From assembly GCA_002171615.1 (NCBI GenBank), contig NHEF01000014.1, positions 142,974-206,973 of the forward strand: 64,000 nt of DNA. Reading direction: 5' to 3'. The notes under the pieces were generated by a model. The model was not told where the DNA came from. It saw only the letters and a program-made list of their open reading frames with translations, and did not search any database. Below are positions 35,894 through 46,619 of this stretch, in pieces (within the stretch, counting starts at the first letter, position 1; each line of letters begins with the position of its first letter). The stretch is from Gammaproteobacteria bacterium TMED78. GTDB lineage: Bacteria > Pseudomonadota > Gammaproteobacteria > Steroidobacterales > Rariloculaceae. Position numbers and translations under genes: made by a program.

Positions 35894-37005
35894 AAAAAAT
35901 ATACTACTCTTCTAAAGATAAGATTAATCTTATTGGCTTAGATTATGAGCAGCTGGTAGATTCCCTTTCTTTTTTTGGAGAAAAGAAATATAGAGCTAAT
36001 CAGATTATGTCTTGGCTGTATCAGAAAAACGTTTACGATATTGATTGCATGAGCAATATAAGTCTTTCTTTTAGACAGAAGCTTAAAGAATTTTTTTTTA
36101 TTAACCTTCCTTTAGTCAAGTCTATGATGAAATCTAAAGATGGGACTATTAAATGGATTATCGATGTTGGTTCTAAGCAATCTATAGAGTCAGTGTTTAT
36201 TCCGGAACTAGATAGAGGAACGCTTTGTGTTTCTTCCCAGGCAGGTTGTGCACTGGATTGCGCCTTCTGTAGCACTGGAAGTCAAGGCTTTAATAGAAAT
36301 CTAAAATCAAGTGAGATTCTTGGCCAGGTTTTGCTTGCTAAGAGCTTAATTGGTAAAGAGAAAAAAATAACTAATATTGTTTTCATGGGCATGGGGGAGC
36401 CATTAGCAAATTATAAAAATATTTTACCAGTAACAAAATTACTAGTAGATGATAGAGCTTTTGGACTTTCAAGAAGAAAAGTAACAATAAGTACTTCTGG
36501 TATTGTTCCTCAGATTAAAAAATTATCTAAAGATTGTAATGTAGCATTAGCTGTTTCACTCCATTCTGCAAATAATAGCGTAAGAGATAAAATAGTTCCT
36601 ATAAATAAAATTCATCCTATTGAGGAGCTTTTAGAAGCTTGTTGGCTTTATGCAGATTCTACAACCTCAAGACAGATTACCTTTGAGTATGTAATGTTAG
36701 ATGGAGTAAATGACTCAAAAAAGGAAGCCAAATCTCTTGTTAAGCTTTTGCAAAATAGACCTGCTAAGATAAATCTTATACCATTCAATAGTTTTCCTGG
36801 CACAAGATTTAGGTGTTCAGAAAAAAAAGTTATAAATCAGTTCTATAGTGAACTCAGATCAGCTGGCATAATTGCAACAATAAGAAAAACTAGGGGAGAT
36901 GATATAGATGCTGCTTGTGGACAACTATCAGGGGAGGTTAATGATCTTATTAGTAGAAGACTCAGTAATAGGCCTTTTCGACAAGATAGATACTCTAGTA
37001 GATAA
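35875..37005 (+). CDS. rlmN: 23S rRNA/tRNA adenine-C2 methyltransferase RlmN (radical SAM)
   Basis: RlmN methylates A2503 of 23S rRNA and A37 of some tRNAs. The 376-residue protein has the N-terminal helical domain ([33 protein letters not shown]), the radical-SAM cluster CALDCAFC (about 121-128), [11 protein letters not shown], and the mechanistic second cysteine in [10 protein letters not shown] (about 350). It starts at a TTG inside the ndk end; AGAGAAG lies just upstream. Gene order ndk-rlmN is common in gammaproteobacteria; the usual pilF is absent before rodZ. Confidence 0.94.
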   Translation: MSSDYLKKIYYSSKDKINLIGLDYEQLVDSLSFFGEKKYRANQIMSWLYQKNVYDIDCMSNISLSFRQKLKEFFFINLPLVKSMMKSKDGTIKWIIDVGSKQSIESVFIPELDRGTLCVSSQAGCALDCAFCSTGSQGFNRNLKSSEILGQVLLAKSLIGKEKKITNIVFMGMGEPLANYKNILPVTKLLVDDRAFGLSRRKVTISTSGIVPQIKKLSKDCNVALAVSLHSANNSVRDKIVPINKIHPIEELLEACWLYADSTTSRQITFEYVMLDGVNDSKKEAKSLVKLLQNRPAKINLIPFNSFPGTRFRCSEKKVINQFYSELRSAGIIATIRKTRGDDIDAACGQLSGEVNDLISRRLSNRPFRQDRYSSR

Positions 37006-37021
37006 TTGATGGTAAAAGGAT

Positions 37022-37945
37022 ATGGCAAAAAATGATATTTCTTCAAAATCTAGTAGTTCTAATACTATTGGAAGTATCTTAAAGAAAGCTAGAATAAAGA
37101 GAGAAACTAGCCTTGAGGATATTTCAACTTCTCTCAATATTGAGATAGAAAACCTTAGACAAATAGAAGAGGATAATTTTGAGTATTTTTCAGCTCCAGT
37201 TTTCTCCAAAGGCTACATTAGGAGCTATGCTTTAGAGTTAGGCTTAGAGCCTGAGCTTTTATTAGAGAAGTATCTAGAGCAAGTAGGTTCAGATAAGCCG
37301 CCAAATTTAATTAGCGCTAATAGAATACCTTCCTTATTAACCTATCCAAGAATTAATCTTAATTATGCAATTATTACTACTGCTACCTTGCTATTTATTT
37401 TATTAGTAGTTTATACACTTCCATTTAACCAAGATGATCATATTCAATCTGTTAGCTCGATTAGCACACCTACAGTTGAAATAGAGGGTTTGAGTAGTAA
37501 TGAATTTTCTTATAATGATGGGCTACAACTTGAGACTTTAGACAGCACTAATGAATCTAATCAAGATATAGCTCAGGGTGTTGAGCAAGAGCTTACCTCT
37601 TTAGTCGCTGAGGATAATAATACTAGTGCTTTAGTAGGAGAATTAGAGATTCTCGAAAGTTCCATAAGTACTCAAGAGTCAAATAACTCTATAGTTGATA
37701 TAGAGATCCTTTATCTAGAGGACTGTTGGGTAGAGGTGTATGATGGAAATAATAGACGTCTTCTTTATTATTTGGGAAGGGAAGGCGAAGAAATTAGGCT
37801 AGAAGCAATACCGCCTGTATCTTTCTTGCTTGGAAATTATGAAGGAGTAAAAGTGCTTATTGATAAAATTACTTATTTTATACCTGGTGACGCAAGAAGA
37901 GGTGATATTGCACAATTTTCAGTTCTTAATGAAGTAAAAGAGTAA
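37022..37945 (+). CDS. rodZ: RodZ-like helix-turn-helix membrane protein
   Basis: RodZ links MreB to the cell-wall elongation machinery. The 307-residue protein has a cytoplasmic XRE-type helix-turn-helix (about 17-85, ILKKARIKRETSLEDISTSLNIEIENLRQIEEDNF), one transmembrane helix (about 115-135), a long Ser/Asn/Glu-rich linker, and the periplasmic RodZ C-terminal domain (from about 225, DIEILYLEDCWVEVYDGNNRRLLYY). It precedes hisS by a single base; ispG, which usually lies between them, is absent. Confidence 0.9.
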   Translation: MAKNDISSKSSSSNTIGSILKKARIKRETSLEDISTSLNIEIENLRQIEEDNFEYFSAPVFSKGYIRSYALELGLEPELLLEKYLEQVGSDKPPNLISANRIPSLLTYPRINLNYAIITTATLLFILLVVYTLPFNQDDHIQSVSSISTPTVEIEGLSSNEFSYNDGLQLETLDSTNESNQDIAQGVEQELTSLVAEDNNTSALVGELEILESSISTQESNNSIVDIEILYLEDCWVEVYDGNNRRLLYYLGREGEEIRLEAIPPVSFLLGNYEGVKVLIDKITYFIPGDARRGDIAQFSVLNEVKE

Positions 37946-37946
37946 A

Positions 37947-39230
37947 ATGGAAAAGATATTGCAACCAATACGAGGGATGAGCGACATACTAGCCAATGAC
38001 ATACCTATTTGGAGTAGAGTAGAGAAAGTCTGCAAAGAAATATTTAAGCAGTATGGTTATCAAGAAATTAGAATACCTATTGTAGAGAAAGCAGATTTAT
38101 ATGAACGTTCAATTGGACAATCTACCGACATTATTGAGAAGGAGATGTATATATTTAAAGACAGAAATGGAGATAGTCTTGCCCTTAGACCTGAAGCAAC
38201 CGCAGGAGTTATTAGGGCTGGGTTAAGTAATGGAATATTTCATAATACCCAACAGAAACTTTGGTGTTCTGGACCAATGTTTAGACACGAGAGGCCACAA
38301 AAAGGACGATATAGGCAGTTCAATCAAGTAAGCGTTGAAGCGGTGGGCTTTCCTAGTGCTGAGATAGATGCAGAATTAATAGCTATCTCCTCTAGACTTT
38401 GGAAAAAACTAAAACTTGAAAGCCCTTTTCTCGAAATAAATTCTCTAGGATCATTCGAAGATAGGAAGCTTTACCGTAAGGATTTATTATCTTTTTTAAG
38501 TGCTCATAAAAATATAATGGATGATGAAACTTTATCTAGATTAGCTAAGAATCCTTTAAGAATATTAGATAGTAAAAATCCTGAAATTATAGATATTATT
38601 AAAAATGCTCCAAGATTAATTGATTATCTTGGCGAGACTTCGAAAAATCATTTTCAAAAACTTAAAGATTTATTAGACCAGATAAATATAAAATATTCTT
38701 TGAATGTAAATCTTGTTAGAGGATTGGATTATTATTCAAAAACAGTTTTTGAATGGAAAACAAATAAATTAGGATCACAGGACGCAATTTGTTCAGGTGG
38801 AAGATATGATGATCTAGTAGAACAATTAGGTGGAAGTGCTACTCCTGCTGTTGGATGGGCGCTTGGCATTGAGAGGGTAGTTAATTTAATTAAAGAGGAA
38901 TCAATAGACGTAAGAGAAGATTATCCTGATATATATTTAGCTATGGTAGGAGATCGTGCTCAAAACTATGGTTTTATTTTATCAGAATTATTAAGAGAAA
39001 AGATACCAACATTAAGACTATCTGTTGATTATCTTTTTGGTAGCTTAAAGTCACAATTAAGGAGAGCAGATAAAAGCTTTTCTCGTATTGCGTTAATTAT
39101 TGGTGATAATGAAATAGATCAAGGCGTAATTAGTGTTAAAATGCTAAGAGAAAAGACCGAGCAATTTGAACTCACAGAAGATAGGCTTGTGTCATGGCTT
39201 AAAAGTGAGGCATTATTTTTTAAGAAATAA
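37947..39230 (+). CDS. hisS: histidyl-tRNA synthetase
   Basis: HisRS charges tRNA-His. The 427-residue class II synthetase has RGMSDILANDIPIW at the N-terminus, motif 2 MFRHERPQKGRYRQFNQ (about 111-127), the histidine-specific LVRGLDYYSKTVFEW (about 256-270), motif 3 ATPAVGWALGIERV (about 298-311), and a C-terminal anticodon-binding domain. Confidence 0.97.
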   Translation: MEKILQPIRGMSDILANDIPIWSRVEKVCKEIFKQYGYQEIRIPIVEKADLYERSIGQSTDIIEKEMYIFKDRNGDSLALRPEATAGVIRAGLSNGIFHNTQQKLWCSGPMFRHERPQKGRYRQFNQVSVEAVGFPSAEIDAELIAISSRLWKKLKLESPFLEINSLGSFEDRKLYRKDLLSFLSAHKNIMDDETLSRLAKNPLRILDSKNPEIIDIIKNAPRLIDYLGETSKNHFQKLKDLLDQINIKYSLNVNLVRGLDYYSKTVFEWKTNKLGSQDAICSGGRYDDLVEQLGGSATPAVGWALGIERVVNLIKEESIDVREDYPDIYLAMVGDRAQNYGFILSELLREKIPTLRLSVDYLFGSLKSQLRRADKSFSRIALIIGDNEIDQGVISVKMLREKTEQFELTEDRLVSWLKSEALFFKK

Positions 39231-39253
39231 TTTTATAGAGAGGGTTATTTATT

Positions 39254-39889
39254 TTGGACGATTTTTTATCAGAGCAGGAACAGATAGATAGGGTTAGAGG
39301 CTGGCTAAGGTCTAATATCTTGCCAATAATTGGGGGAGTAGTCCTTGGCTTAGGTGTTCTTTTTGGTTGGGAGAGATTTGATAATTACAAGGCTGATCAG
39401 TCAATTGAGGCATCTACTCTTTATCAAGAGTTATCACTTTATGTTTTATCTGATAACGATGCTGAAGCAATTAGTATTTTTGAACAATTGAGAGATACTT
39501 ATGGTTCAAGTCCATATACAGATCAAGCAGCACTTCTTGTTGCTGTTATGTATTTAAATAATCAGAACTATAGGGGATCAATAGATTCATTGGAATATGT
39601 TATCGATAACGCTTCTGATGAATATCTTTCTATTATAGCTAGGTTTAGGTTGGCTAGAGTTTTTATGGAGCAGGGTCAGTTTGAGGATGCTGAGGCATTA
39701 TTAGATGAAGAGATATCGGGTGAGCTTGTAGGGCGGCTTAATGAATTGCGAGGTGATGTATATTCCGCTTTGAATAATATAGAGGCGGCTAGATTTGCAT
39801 ACACAGAAGCTTTAGCTAGTGATAGCCAATTGATAAATAGATCATTGATACAGATGAAGATGAATGATTTAGATATTAATATAAATTAA
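39254..39889 (+). CDS. yfgM: YfgM/RcsF-interacting TPR membrane protein (SecYEG accessory)
   Basis: YfgM is an inner-membrane protein with a periplasmic TPR-like domain that contacts SecYEG and PpiD. The 211-residue protein has the family's EQEQIDRVRGWLRSN start, one transmembrane helix (about 24-42), and a helical repeat region (NYRGSIDSLEYV, RFRLARVFMEQGQFEDAEALLDEE, NELRGDVYSALNNIEAARFAYTEAL). It starts at TTG with AGGG ten bases upstream. It sits in the conserved hisS-yfgM-bamB-der order. Confidence 0.9.
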   Translation: MDDFLSEQEQIDRVRGWLRSNILPIIGGVVLGLGVLFGWERFDNYKADQSIEASTLYQELSLYVLSDNDAEAISIFEQLRDTYGSSPYTDQAALLVAVMYLNNQNYRGSIDSLEYVIDNASDEYLSIIARFRLARVFMEQGQFEDAEALLDEEISGELVGRLNELRGDVYSALNNIEAARFAYTEALASDSQLINRSLIQMKMNDLDININ

Positions 39890-39922
39890 GGCCAAGATAG
39901 TATTCAATAGGATTATATTTTT

Positions 39923-41080
39923 ATGAAATTTAGTTTAATTATCTTTTTTTATACTATTTTACTTAGTGGATGTTCTTTTTTTGCCAACGATGAAGAAGAC
40001 CCTGTAGAGCCGCCAGCAGAATTAATAGATATCGATCAAGAGCTAGATATTAATAGAGTTTGGAGAACTAAAATTGGAAGTGGATCTTCTCGTTTACGCT
40101 TAGGGCTATCTCCATCTTCTGATGGAGATAATGTCTATGCAGGATCTTATGATGGTAGTATTTTAGCATTTGATATTAGAGAAGGCAGAAGAGTTTGGTC
40201 TAGAAATACAGACTATTCTTTATCTGCTGGACCGGCCTATCTAAATAATATATTAGCTTTCGGAACTAGTGATGGAGATTTGGTCTTATTTGATTCTGAT
40301 AGTGGTGAAGAGCTATGGAAAAAGAATATTGGTAGTGAAATATTAGCTTCTCCAGTAATGCAAAATAATATTATAGCAGTTAAAACGGTTGATGGAAGGA
40401 TTAGAGGATACTCAAGTTTAGATGGAAGGGAGCTATGGTCTATCCAACAAAATATTCCTGCACTTACAATTAGAGGAAATACAAAGCCAATTATTTCAGG
40501 TACTTATATTGTTGCTGGGTTTGATAATGGGAGGCTTGGTGCTTACGAGCTATTAAGTGGTGATACAGCTTGGGAAGTCCAGGTTATTTCTCCTTCAGGA
40601 TCTACTGAAATTGATAGATTAGTGGATATGAGTGCAGGACTTCAGATTGTTAGTGGTTTTGTCTTTGCTGCTGGTTATAATGGAAGAGCTGTTGCTGTTG
40701 ACCTTCAGACTGGACAGCTAATTTGGCAGCAAGAGGTATCAAGCTTAACAGGATTAGGTGTAGATTTTAGCTCTTTATATTTGACTGATGAGTTTAGTAA
40801 TATTTTTGCACTAGATAGAAGCAGTGGAGCTATTATTTGGCAGCAGAATGTATTTAGGTTAAGAGACTTAACAGCTCCTATCCCTTATTTAGGAAATTTA
40901 GTAGTTGGCGATTTAGAGGGTTTTATTCATTGGATTGATTCTAGGGACGGAAGAGTTATAGCAAGAGACAGAGTGGCAAATGAATCTATAGTTTCTTCAC
41001 CGTTAGTAGTTGGCGATAGAATTATTGTTCAGTCTGAGGGGGGCACCTTAGCGGCTTATTCTATTAGTTCAGCAAACTAG
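39923..41080 (+). CDS. bamB: outer-membrane assembly lipoprotein BamB
   Basis: BamB is a beta-propeller lipoprotein of the BAM complex that inserts outer-membrane barrels. The 385-residue protein has a lipoprotein signal with lipobox LLSGC (Cys18) and repeated propeller blades marked by GxxxAxDxxxGxxxW patterns, for example SILAFDIREGRRVWSR and LVLFDSDSGEELWKK, continuing to VVGDRIIVQSEGGTLAAYSI at the C-terminus. It is one of eight or so blades by eye. Confidence 0.95.
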   Translation: MKFSLIIFFYTILLSGCSFFANDEEDPVEPPAELIDIDQELDINRVWRTKIGSGSSRLRLGLSPSSDGDNVYAGSYDGSILAFDIREGRRVWSRNTDYSLSAGPAYLNNILAFGTSDGDLVLFDSDSGEELWKKNIGSEILASPVMQNNIIAVKTVDGRIRGYSSLDGRELWSIQQNIPALTIRGNTKPIISGTYIVAGFDNGRLGAYELLSGDTAWEVQVISPSGSTEIDRLVDMSAGLQIVSGFVFAAGYNGRAVAVDLQTGQLIWQQEVSSLTGLGVDFSSLYLTDEFSNIFALDRSSGAIIWQQNVFRLRDLTAPIPYLGNLVVGDLEGFIHWIDSRDGRVIARDRVANESIVSSPLVVGDRIIVQSEGGTLAAYSISSAN

Positions 41081-41091
41081 GATATAAAACT

Positions 41092-42477
41092 ATGTTACCC
41101 GCAATTGCTTTGGTGGGAAGGCCTAATGTAGGAAAGTCTACCATCTTTAACCAATTAACACATTCAAGAAATGCCCTTGTAGCTGATTATCCTGGACTTA
41201 CTAGAGATAGAAGGTATGGGATTGCTTCACATAATAAAAAAAAATTTATAATTATTGATACTGGAGGCTTGGTAGATGATAGCGATAGCCAGTTATCTCA
41301 ACTGGCTAAAGAGCAAACTAATATTGCTATCCAAGAGAGTAATATAATTATACTTGTAGTTGATCTTAAGGAAGGCTTAACTTCAAAGGATCAAGAGATA
41401 GCAAAAAATCTAAGGAAGTTAGGAAAACCTGTATTTATTGCAGTAAATAAATCTGAAGGAGAGGATCCTAGTATTGCCGAATCAGAATTTTTTAGTCTAG
41501 CTTTAGGGACGCCAGTAAGTATTACTGCGATTAATGGAAAAAGGATTAGTGTCCTACTAGATCATATTATTGCTGAATCAAATATAAGCTTTGATCAAGA
41601 CGAAGAAATACCAAGTGGACCGCATATTGCAGTAGTTGGCAGGCCAAATGTTGGAAAGTCAACTTTGATAAATAGATTGATTGGCGAGAAAAGGTTATTG
41701 ACCTCAAATGAGCCGGGAACGACTAGAGATAGCATCCTAGTACCATGCCAGAGAGGAAAGAATAATTTTATTCTAGTTGATACTGCCGGCATTAGAAGGA
41801 GATCTAAAGTAAATGAGAAGATAGAGAAGTTTAGTATAGTTCAGAGTTTAAACGCTATTGAAGATTCCGCTGTTGTTATTTTTCTCATAGATGCTCAAGA
41901 GAGCATTACTGATCAAGATTTACACCTTATTGGTTTAGTAATAGAAAGAGGTAGGGCTTTAACTATCGGAGTAAATAAATGGGATAATTTAGATCCTATA
42001 AAGAAGAGGCAAGTTAGTTCTGATATAACGAGAAAGTTAAGCTTTGCTGGTTTTTCGGACATTAATAATATTTCAGCGCTTCATGGTAGCGGCATTGATT
42101 CAGTTATAGCTTCAGCTTTAAGAGCTTATGATGATTCTAACAAGGAATTTAAAACATCTTTTCTGAATGAAATTTTATATAAAGCGCAGACTATACATCA
42201 ACCTCCCTTAGTTGCTGGTAGAAGAATACGTCTTAGTTATGCTCATCAAGGAGGAAGGAGGCCCCAGATAATTATTATTCATGGCAATAGGGTTAATCTG
42301 CTTCCTAGTCATTATAGACGTTTTCTTAATAATTTCTTTTGTAAGTGTCTCAGAATAAAAGGTGCACCAATAAGGATTGAGTTTAAAACTGGTCATAATC
42401 CCTATGCAGGTAAAAAAAATATATTAACTAAAAAACAGCTTATTAAAAGAAAAAGAATAATTCGTCATAAAAAATAA
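41092..42477 (+). CDS. der: ribosome biogenesis GTPase Der
   Basis: Der (EngA) has two consecutive GTPase domains and acts in 50S assembly. The 461-residue protein shows G1 motifs in both: GRPNVGKSTIFNQL (about 8-21) and GRPNVGKSTLINRL (about 183-196), each followed by its switch (DTGGL; DTAGI) and NKxD-type motifs (NKSE; NKWD). A C-terminal KH-like domain (about 360-440) ends in a lysine/arginine-rich tail. NKSE in the first domain departs from NKxD. Confidence 0.97.
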   Translation: MLPAIALVGRPNVGKSTIFNQLTHSRNALVADYPGLTRDRRYGIASHNKKKFIIIDTGGLVDDSDSQLSQLAKEQTNIAIQESNIIILVVDLKEGLTSKDQEIAKNLRKLGKPVFIAVNKSEGEDPSIAESEFFSLALGTPVSITAINGKRISVLLDHIIAESNISFDQDEEIPSGPHIAVVGRPNVGKSTLINRLIGEKRLLTSNEPGTTRDSILVPCQRGKNNFILVDTAGIRRRSKVNEKIEKFSIVQSLNAIEDSAVVIFLIDAQESITDQDLHLIGLVIERGRALTIGVNKWDNLDPIKKRQVSSDITRKLSFAGFSDINNISALHGSGIDSVIASALRAYDDSNKEFKTSFLNEILYKAQTIHQPPLVAGRRIRLSYAHQGGRRPQIIIIHGNRVNLLPSHYRRFLNNFFCKCLRIKGAPIRIEFKTGHNPYAGKKNILTKKQLIKRKRIIRHKK

Positions 42478-42500
42478 TTAGATAATTAAGAAAAAATAAC

Positions 42501-42533
42501 TATTGTTATAACAATAAGTTACAATTATTGTAA
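42501..42533. promoter_or_regulatory. two adjacent palindromes, candidate operator
   Basis: A perfect 16-base palindrome TATTGTTATAACAATA (42501-42516) is followed after two bases by a 15-base palindrome TTACAATTATTGTAA (42519-42533), sharing the core ATTGT/ACAAT. Centres are about 17.5 bases apart. They lie 35-67 bases before the metX-like start, in a spot suited to operator sites for a dimeric repressor. The surroundings are AT-rich, so chance palindromes remain possible. Confidence 0.45.
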
Positions 42534-42567
42534 TTTAAATATTAAAATATCCTTTTAGGTTTGTGTT

Positions 42568-43662
42568 ATGTCTGAAAATAAAATCTATTTCACCTTAGAT
42601 GAGGATTTCCAAATGCATCGTGGGGGTTTTTTGTTAAATCCAACTATTGCATATGAAACATGGGGTGAGCTTAATAATCAGAAAGATAATGCTGTTTTTA
42701 TTTTTACAGGCCTTTCGCCCTCTTCCCATGCAGCATCTTCAAAAAAAGACCCAAGAGAGGGTTGGTGGGAAGGTATTATTGGTCCTAAGAAAAGTATTGA
42801 TACAGAAAAATTCTTTGTTATATGTATGAATTCATTGGGTAGTTGCTTTGGTTCAACAGGACCCTCTTCAGTCAATCCAAAAACTAATGATAAATATAGA
42901 ATGACTTTTCCTATTTTGTCATTAGAGGATATAGCAAGAGCTGGTATGAAATTAATAAATCATCTTCAAATAGAATCACTTCATACGAATGTAGGGCCAT
43001 CAATTGGCGGAATGTCTTCGATAGCATTTGAATTACTATTTCCAGGATTTACAAAAAATCTCATTCTCATTTCAACAGGACCTCATTCAATATCTTTTAC
43101 TATTGCTTTACGATCACTTCAAAGAGAGATGATATATTCTGATCCAGAATGGAATAATGGTAATTATCATGACTCACAACTTCCCTTAAAAGGGATGAAA
43201 TTAGCTAGAAAGCTAGGAATGATGACATATAGATCTTCAGATGAGTGGTTAGAGAGATTTTCAAGAGAAAAAATTAGTAAAACGAGTATCAATAGCATCC
43301 TATCTCCGAGTTTTCAAATAGAATCATATCTTGATCATAATGCAGACAAGTTTACATCTAGCTTCGATCCAAATGCTTATTTATATTTATCTAAGGCAAG
43401 TGATTTATTTGATGCTTGTGATTATGGTAACTCGCTTGATGATTCAATAAATAAAATTAGTGCTAGTAGAGTTGGTATTATTGGGGTTAAATCAGATTTT
43501 CTATTTCCTGTCTATCAGCAACGACAATTGGTAGATATTTTTAAAAGGTCAGGAAAGTTAGTTGAATATTTAGAACTTAATTCTATTCAAGGCCATGATT
43601 CTTTTTTAGTTGATATAGATAAATTTAGTTCAGCTATAAAATCTTTTTTTAAAATATTTTAA
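42568..43662 (+). CDS. MetX-family O-acyltransferase, possibly L-serine O-succinyltransferase
   Basis: The 364-residue alpha/beta-hydrolase-fold acyltransferase has the nucleophile elbow GPSIGGMS (Ser about 145), an aspartate in GVKSDFLFPV (about 312) and histidine in GHDSFLVD (about 345). Compared with the second MetX homologue at 56994-58037, it has GLSPSSHA instead of LTGDCNAD and a MNSLGSCFGSTGPSS block that I associate with the Xanthomonas-type group shown to make O-succinylserine for cysteine synthesis. It stands apart from metY. Homoserine O-acyltransferase is the alternative. RBS is weak; its stop overlaps the convergent xseA stop by four bases. Confidence 0.8.
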   Translation: MSENKIYFTLDEDFQMHRGGFLLNPTIAYETWGELNNQKDNAVFIFTGLSPSSHAASSKKDPREGWWEGIIGPKKSIDTEKFFVICMNSLGSCFGSTGPSSVNPKTNDKYRMTFPILSLEDIARAGMKLINHLQIESLHTNVGPSIGGMSSIAFELLFPGFTKNLILISTGPHSISFTIALRSLQREMIYSDPEWNNGNYHDSQLPLKGMKLARKLGMMTYRSSDEWLERFSREKISKTSINSILSPSFQIESYLDHNADKFTSSFDPNAYLYLSKASDLFDACDYGNSLDDSINKISASRVGIIGVKSDFLFPVYQQRQLVDIFKRSGKLVEYLELNSIQGHDSFLVDIDKFSSAIKSFFKIF

Positions 43663-45044
43663 TTCTTAATCTTTTTAACTTTTGCAGTGATTTCTCCTTT
43701 TGATAAAATAAGGTTAATATCTGACCCAATAGATAAATGATTAGAATTAGTGACTATTGTATTATCTTTCGTAGAAGAAACAATTGCATATCCTCTATCT
43801 AAAGTTGCTAGAGGGCTGACAGTTTTCAAAGTTTTTTCTGCTAATTTTATTCTTGTAGATTTTTTATTTAGTATTTCTAATATAGATTTATGTAAACTAT
43901 TGTTAATCCATTTAAAATTTTCTTTGAGCCTAAGTATATTTTTTTTTGGACTTATATTTTTTAAATTCGATATAGCCTTGTCAATCCTTCTTAAGTTTAT
44001 TTCAAGCTTATTTAATATGCCAACCCTAGAACGATTTTCAAGATCATCTATTCTTTGAGAGAATTGCCTTATTTGGTATCCTGGATAGCCCCTTTTTAAT
44101 CTATGAACAAGATTCGAGTAGAAAGTATTTATCATGTTTAATTTTATTTTAATAATTTTTGATAATATTTTAGATTGATTATTTATAAAATGGATAAGAT
44201 CTTTAGATTCTGGGGTAATTAATTCTGCTGCTCCAGATGGAGTTGGAGCCCTTTTATCAGCTACAAAATCAGCAATAGTAGAATCTACTTCATGACCAAC
44301 TCCTACGATAATCGGAATATTTATTTTTGCAATAGCTCTAGCGACAACCTCTTCGTTAAATGACCAGAGATCTTCTATTGATCCACCGCCTCTTGTGAGA
44401 ATTAGTACATCACACTCTTTTCTGGAATCAGCAGTTTCTAATGCCCCAACTATTTCGTTGATAGAATCTTTTCCTTGTACTGAGGTAGGGTAAATAATTA
44501 TAGGTATAAGAGGAAACCTTCTTTTTAGAATTGATAATACGTCTTTAATTGCTGCTCCGGTAGGAGAGGTGATAATGCCTATTTTATTAGGAATTATAGG
44601 AAATTTCTTTTTTTTCTCCTCATCAAATAAGCCTTCTGCATTTAATCTTTTCTTTAATTCCTCATATTTTTTTCTTAATAGGCCTTCTCCTGATTCTTCA
44701 ATATGATCAACAATAACTTGGAACTCTCCTCTAACTTCATAGAGACTGATCTTTCCCCTAACTAATATTTGCATACCGTCTTCTAAAGGAAAGCTAATTG
44801 ATCTAGAATTTTGTCTAAACATAGCGCAACGAACTTGAGAATTTGAATCTTTTAAGCTCCAGTAAAAGTGTCCGGAGGAAGGAGTTGCTAAATTCGAAAT
44901 CTCTCCTTCTATCCAGATCTCATTAAATTTTTTTTCAAGTAGTTGCCTAGCTTTTCTATTAAGTGAAGAAACTGTATATATTTCTTGATCAATAGACTTA
45001 GAAGTACCATTTATAGTTTCTTTATCCATATTGTTAGTATACAT
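43659..45044 (-). CDS. xseA: exodeoxyribonuclease VII large subunit
   Basis: XseA with XseB degrades single-stranded DNA. The 461-residue protein has an N-terminal OB-fold (YTVSSLNRKARQLLEKKFNEIWIEGEISNL), the catalytic-domain motifs GIITSPTGAAIKDVLSIL (about 156-173), ILTRGGGSIEDLWSFNEE (about 219-236) and GVGHEVDSTIADFVADKRAPTPSGAAE (about 248-274), then a long coiled-coil and the C-terminal TLDRGYAIV. A second ATG at 45029 is equally possible as start. It is divergent from guaB, as is usual. Confidence 0.95.
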   Translation of the reverse strand: MYTNNMDKETINGTSKSIDQEIYTVSSLNRKARQLLEKKFNEIWIEGEISNLATPSSGHFYWSLKDSNSQVRCAMFRQNSRSISFPLEDGMQILVRGKISLYEVRGEFQVIVDHIEESGEGLLRKKYEELKKRLNAEGLFDEEKKKKFPIIPNKIGIITSPTGAAIKDVLSILKRRFPLIPIIIYPTSVQGKDSINEIVGALETADSRKECDVLILTRGGGSIEDLWSFNEEVVARAIAKINIPIIVGVGHEVDSTIADFVADKRAPTPSGAAELITPESKDLIHFINNQSKILSKIIKIKLNMINTFYSNLVHRLKRGYPGYQIRQFSQRIDDLENRSRVGILNKLEINLRRIDKAISNLKNISPKKNILRLKENFKWINNSLHKSILEILNKKSTRIKLAEKTLKTVSPLATLDRGYAIVSSTKDNTIVTNSNHLSIGSDINLILSKGEITAKVKKIKN

Positions 45045-45129
45045 AACATAATTAGTTTATCTTTAAATTACGAAAAAAATTAAAAAAAAGTTAATTCCTT
45101 AATGCATTATTCGAAATAGATTAGTAGAA

Positions 45130-45135
45130 TATAAT
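45130..45135 (+). promoter_or_regulatory. candidate -10 element upstream of guaB
   Basis: A perfect TATAAT lies 15 bases before the guaB ATG, with GGAG between them (45141-45144). At 17-18 bases upstream only a poor -35 match (TTATTC) is seen. The -10 would leave a very short leader. It is plausible but unproven in AT-rich DNA. Confidence 0.3.
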
Positions 45136-45146
45136 CTTTGGAGTAG

Positions 45147-46616
<1,470 letters not shown>

Positions 46617-46619
46617 ATA

